A stretch of DNA of 5,725 nt from Comamonadaceae bacterium CG_4_10_14_3_um_filter_60_75. Its GTDB lineage: Bacteria > Pseudomonadota > Gammaproteobacteria > Burkholderiales > Burkholderiaceae_C. The translations under genes were made by a program, and so were the position numbers. This document shows positions 5,724-5,725 of the stretch, piece after piece. Below the pieces are notes generated by a model. That model saw only the letters and a list, made by a program, of their open reading frames with translations, ran no database searches and was not told where the DNA came from. The first letter of the stretch is position 1, and each line of letters begins with the position of its first letter. Where the stretch lies: positions 1-5,725 of the forward strand of contig PFKL01000238.1 of assembly GCA_002784245.1 (NCBI GenBank), in the 5' to 3' direction.

Positions 5724-5725
5724 TT

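Overview
The window looks like chromosomal DNA of a betaproteobacterium in the Burkholderiales, most likely a Comamonadaceae member of the Rhodoferax/Polaromonas type. This is inferred from the high GC content, the dense gene packing, the protein sequences as I recall them from that family, and a short interspersed repeat that I associate with those genomes. No database search was possible, so the taxonomy is an inference.

Layout. (1) Positions 1-605, minus strand: the N-terminal two thirds of an alpha/beta hydrolase, running off the left edge. (2) Positions 606-631: a 26-base divergent start region. (3) Positions 632-2524, plus: an AMP-forming acyl-CoA synthetase of 630 residues, longer than the roughly 550 usual for its group. 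(4) Positions 2570-4526, plus: three tightly coupled signalling genes, namely a single-domain response regulator, a CheC-type phosphatase and a PAS-like/GGDEF diguanylate cyclase. Their junctions are 4-base ATGA and GTGA overlaps. (5) Positions 4527-4629: a non-coding gap with a weak candidate promoter. (6) Positions 4630-5691, plus: a Tas-type aldo/keto reductase, followed at the right edge by a palindrome that may be a terminator or a REP-like repeat.

The most unusual feature is inside the acyl-CoA synthetase gene. Three divergent copies of one short repeat (about 45-65 bases) lie within the open reading frame, two on the plus strand and one inverted. All three share a CTGNTNGCGC block, a GGGCT block starting exactly 21 bases later and a GRAGGC/GAGGC block, with no gaps between them. 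The frame stays open through all three. Two copies coincide with extra residues relative to the family as I know it, and the two plus-strand copies are read in the same frame. This resembles the Rickettsia palindromic elements, which insert in frame into protein genes, but here in a betaproteobacterial metabolic gene.

How the genes may work together. The signalling trio reads as a self-contained module: a phospho-receiver, its probable phosphatase, and a c-di-GMP synthase with both a GGEEL active site and an RxxD inhibitory site. No histidine kinase is present in the window, so the phosphodonor is unknown. The hydrolase, synthetase and aldo/keto reductase are ordinary metabolic genes with no obvious link to the module.
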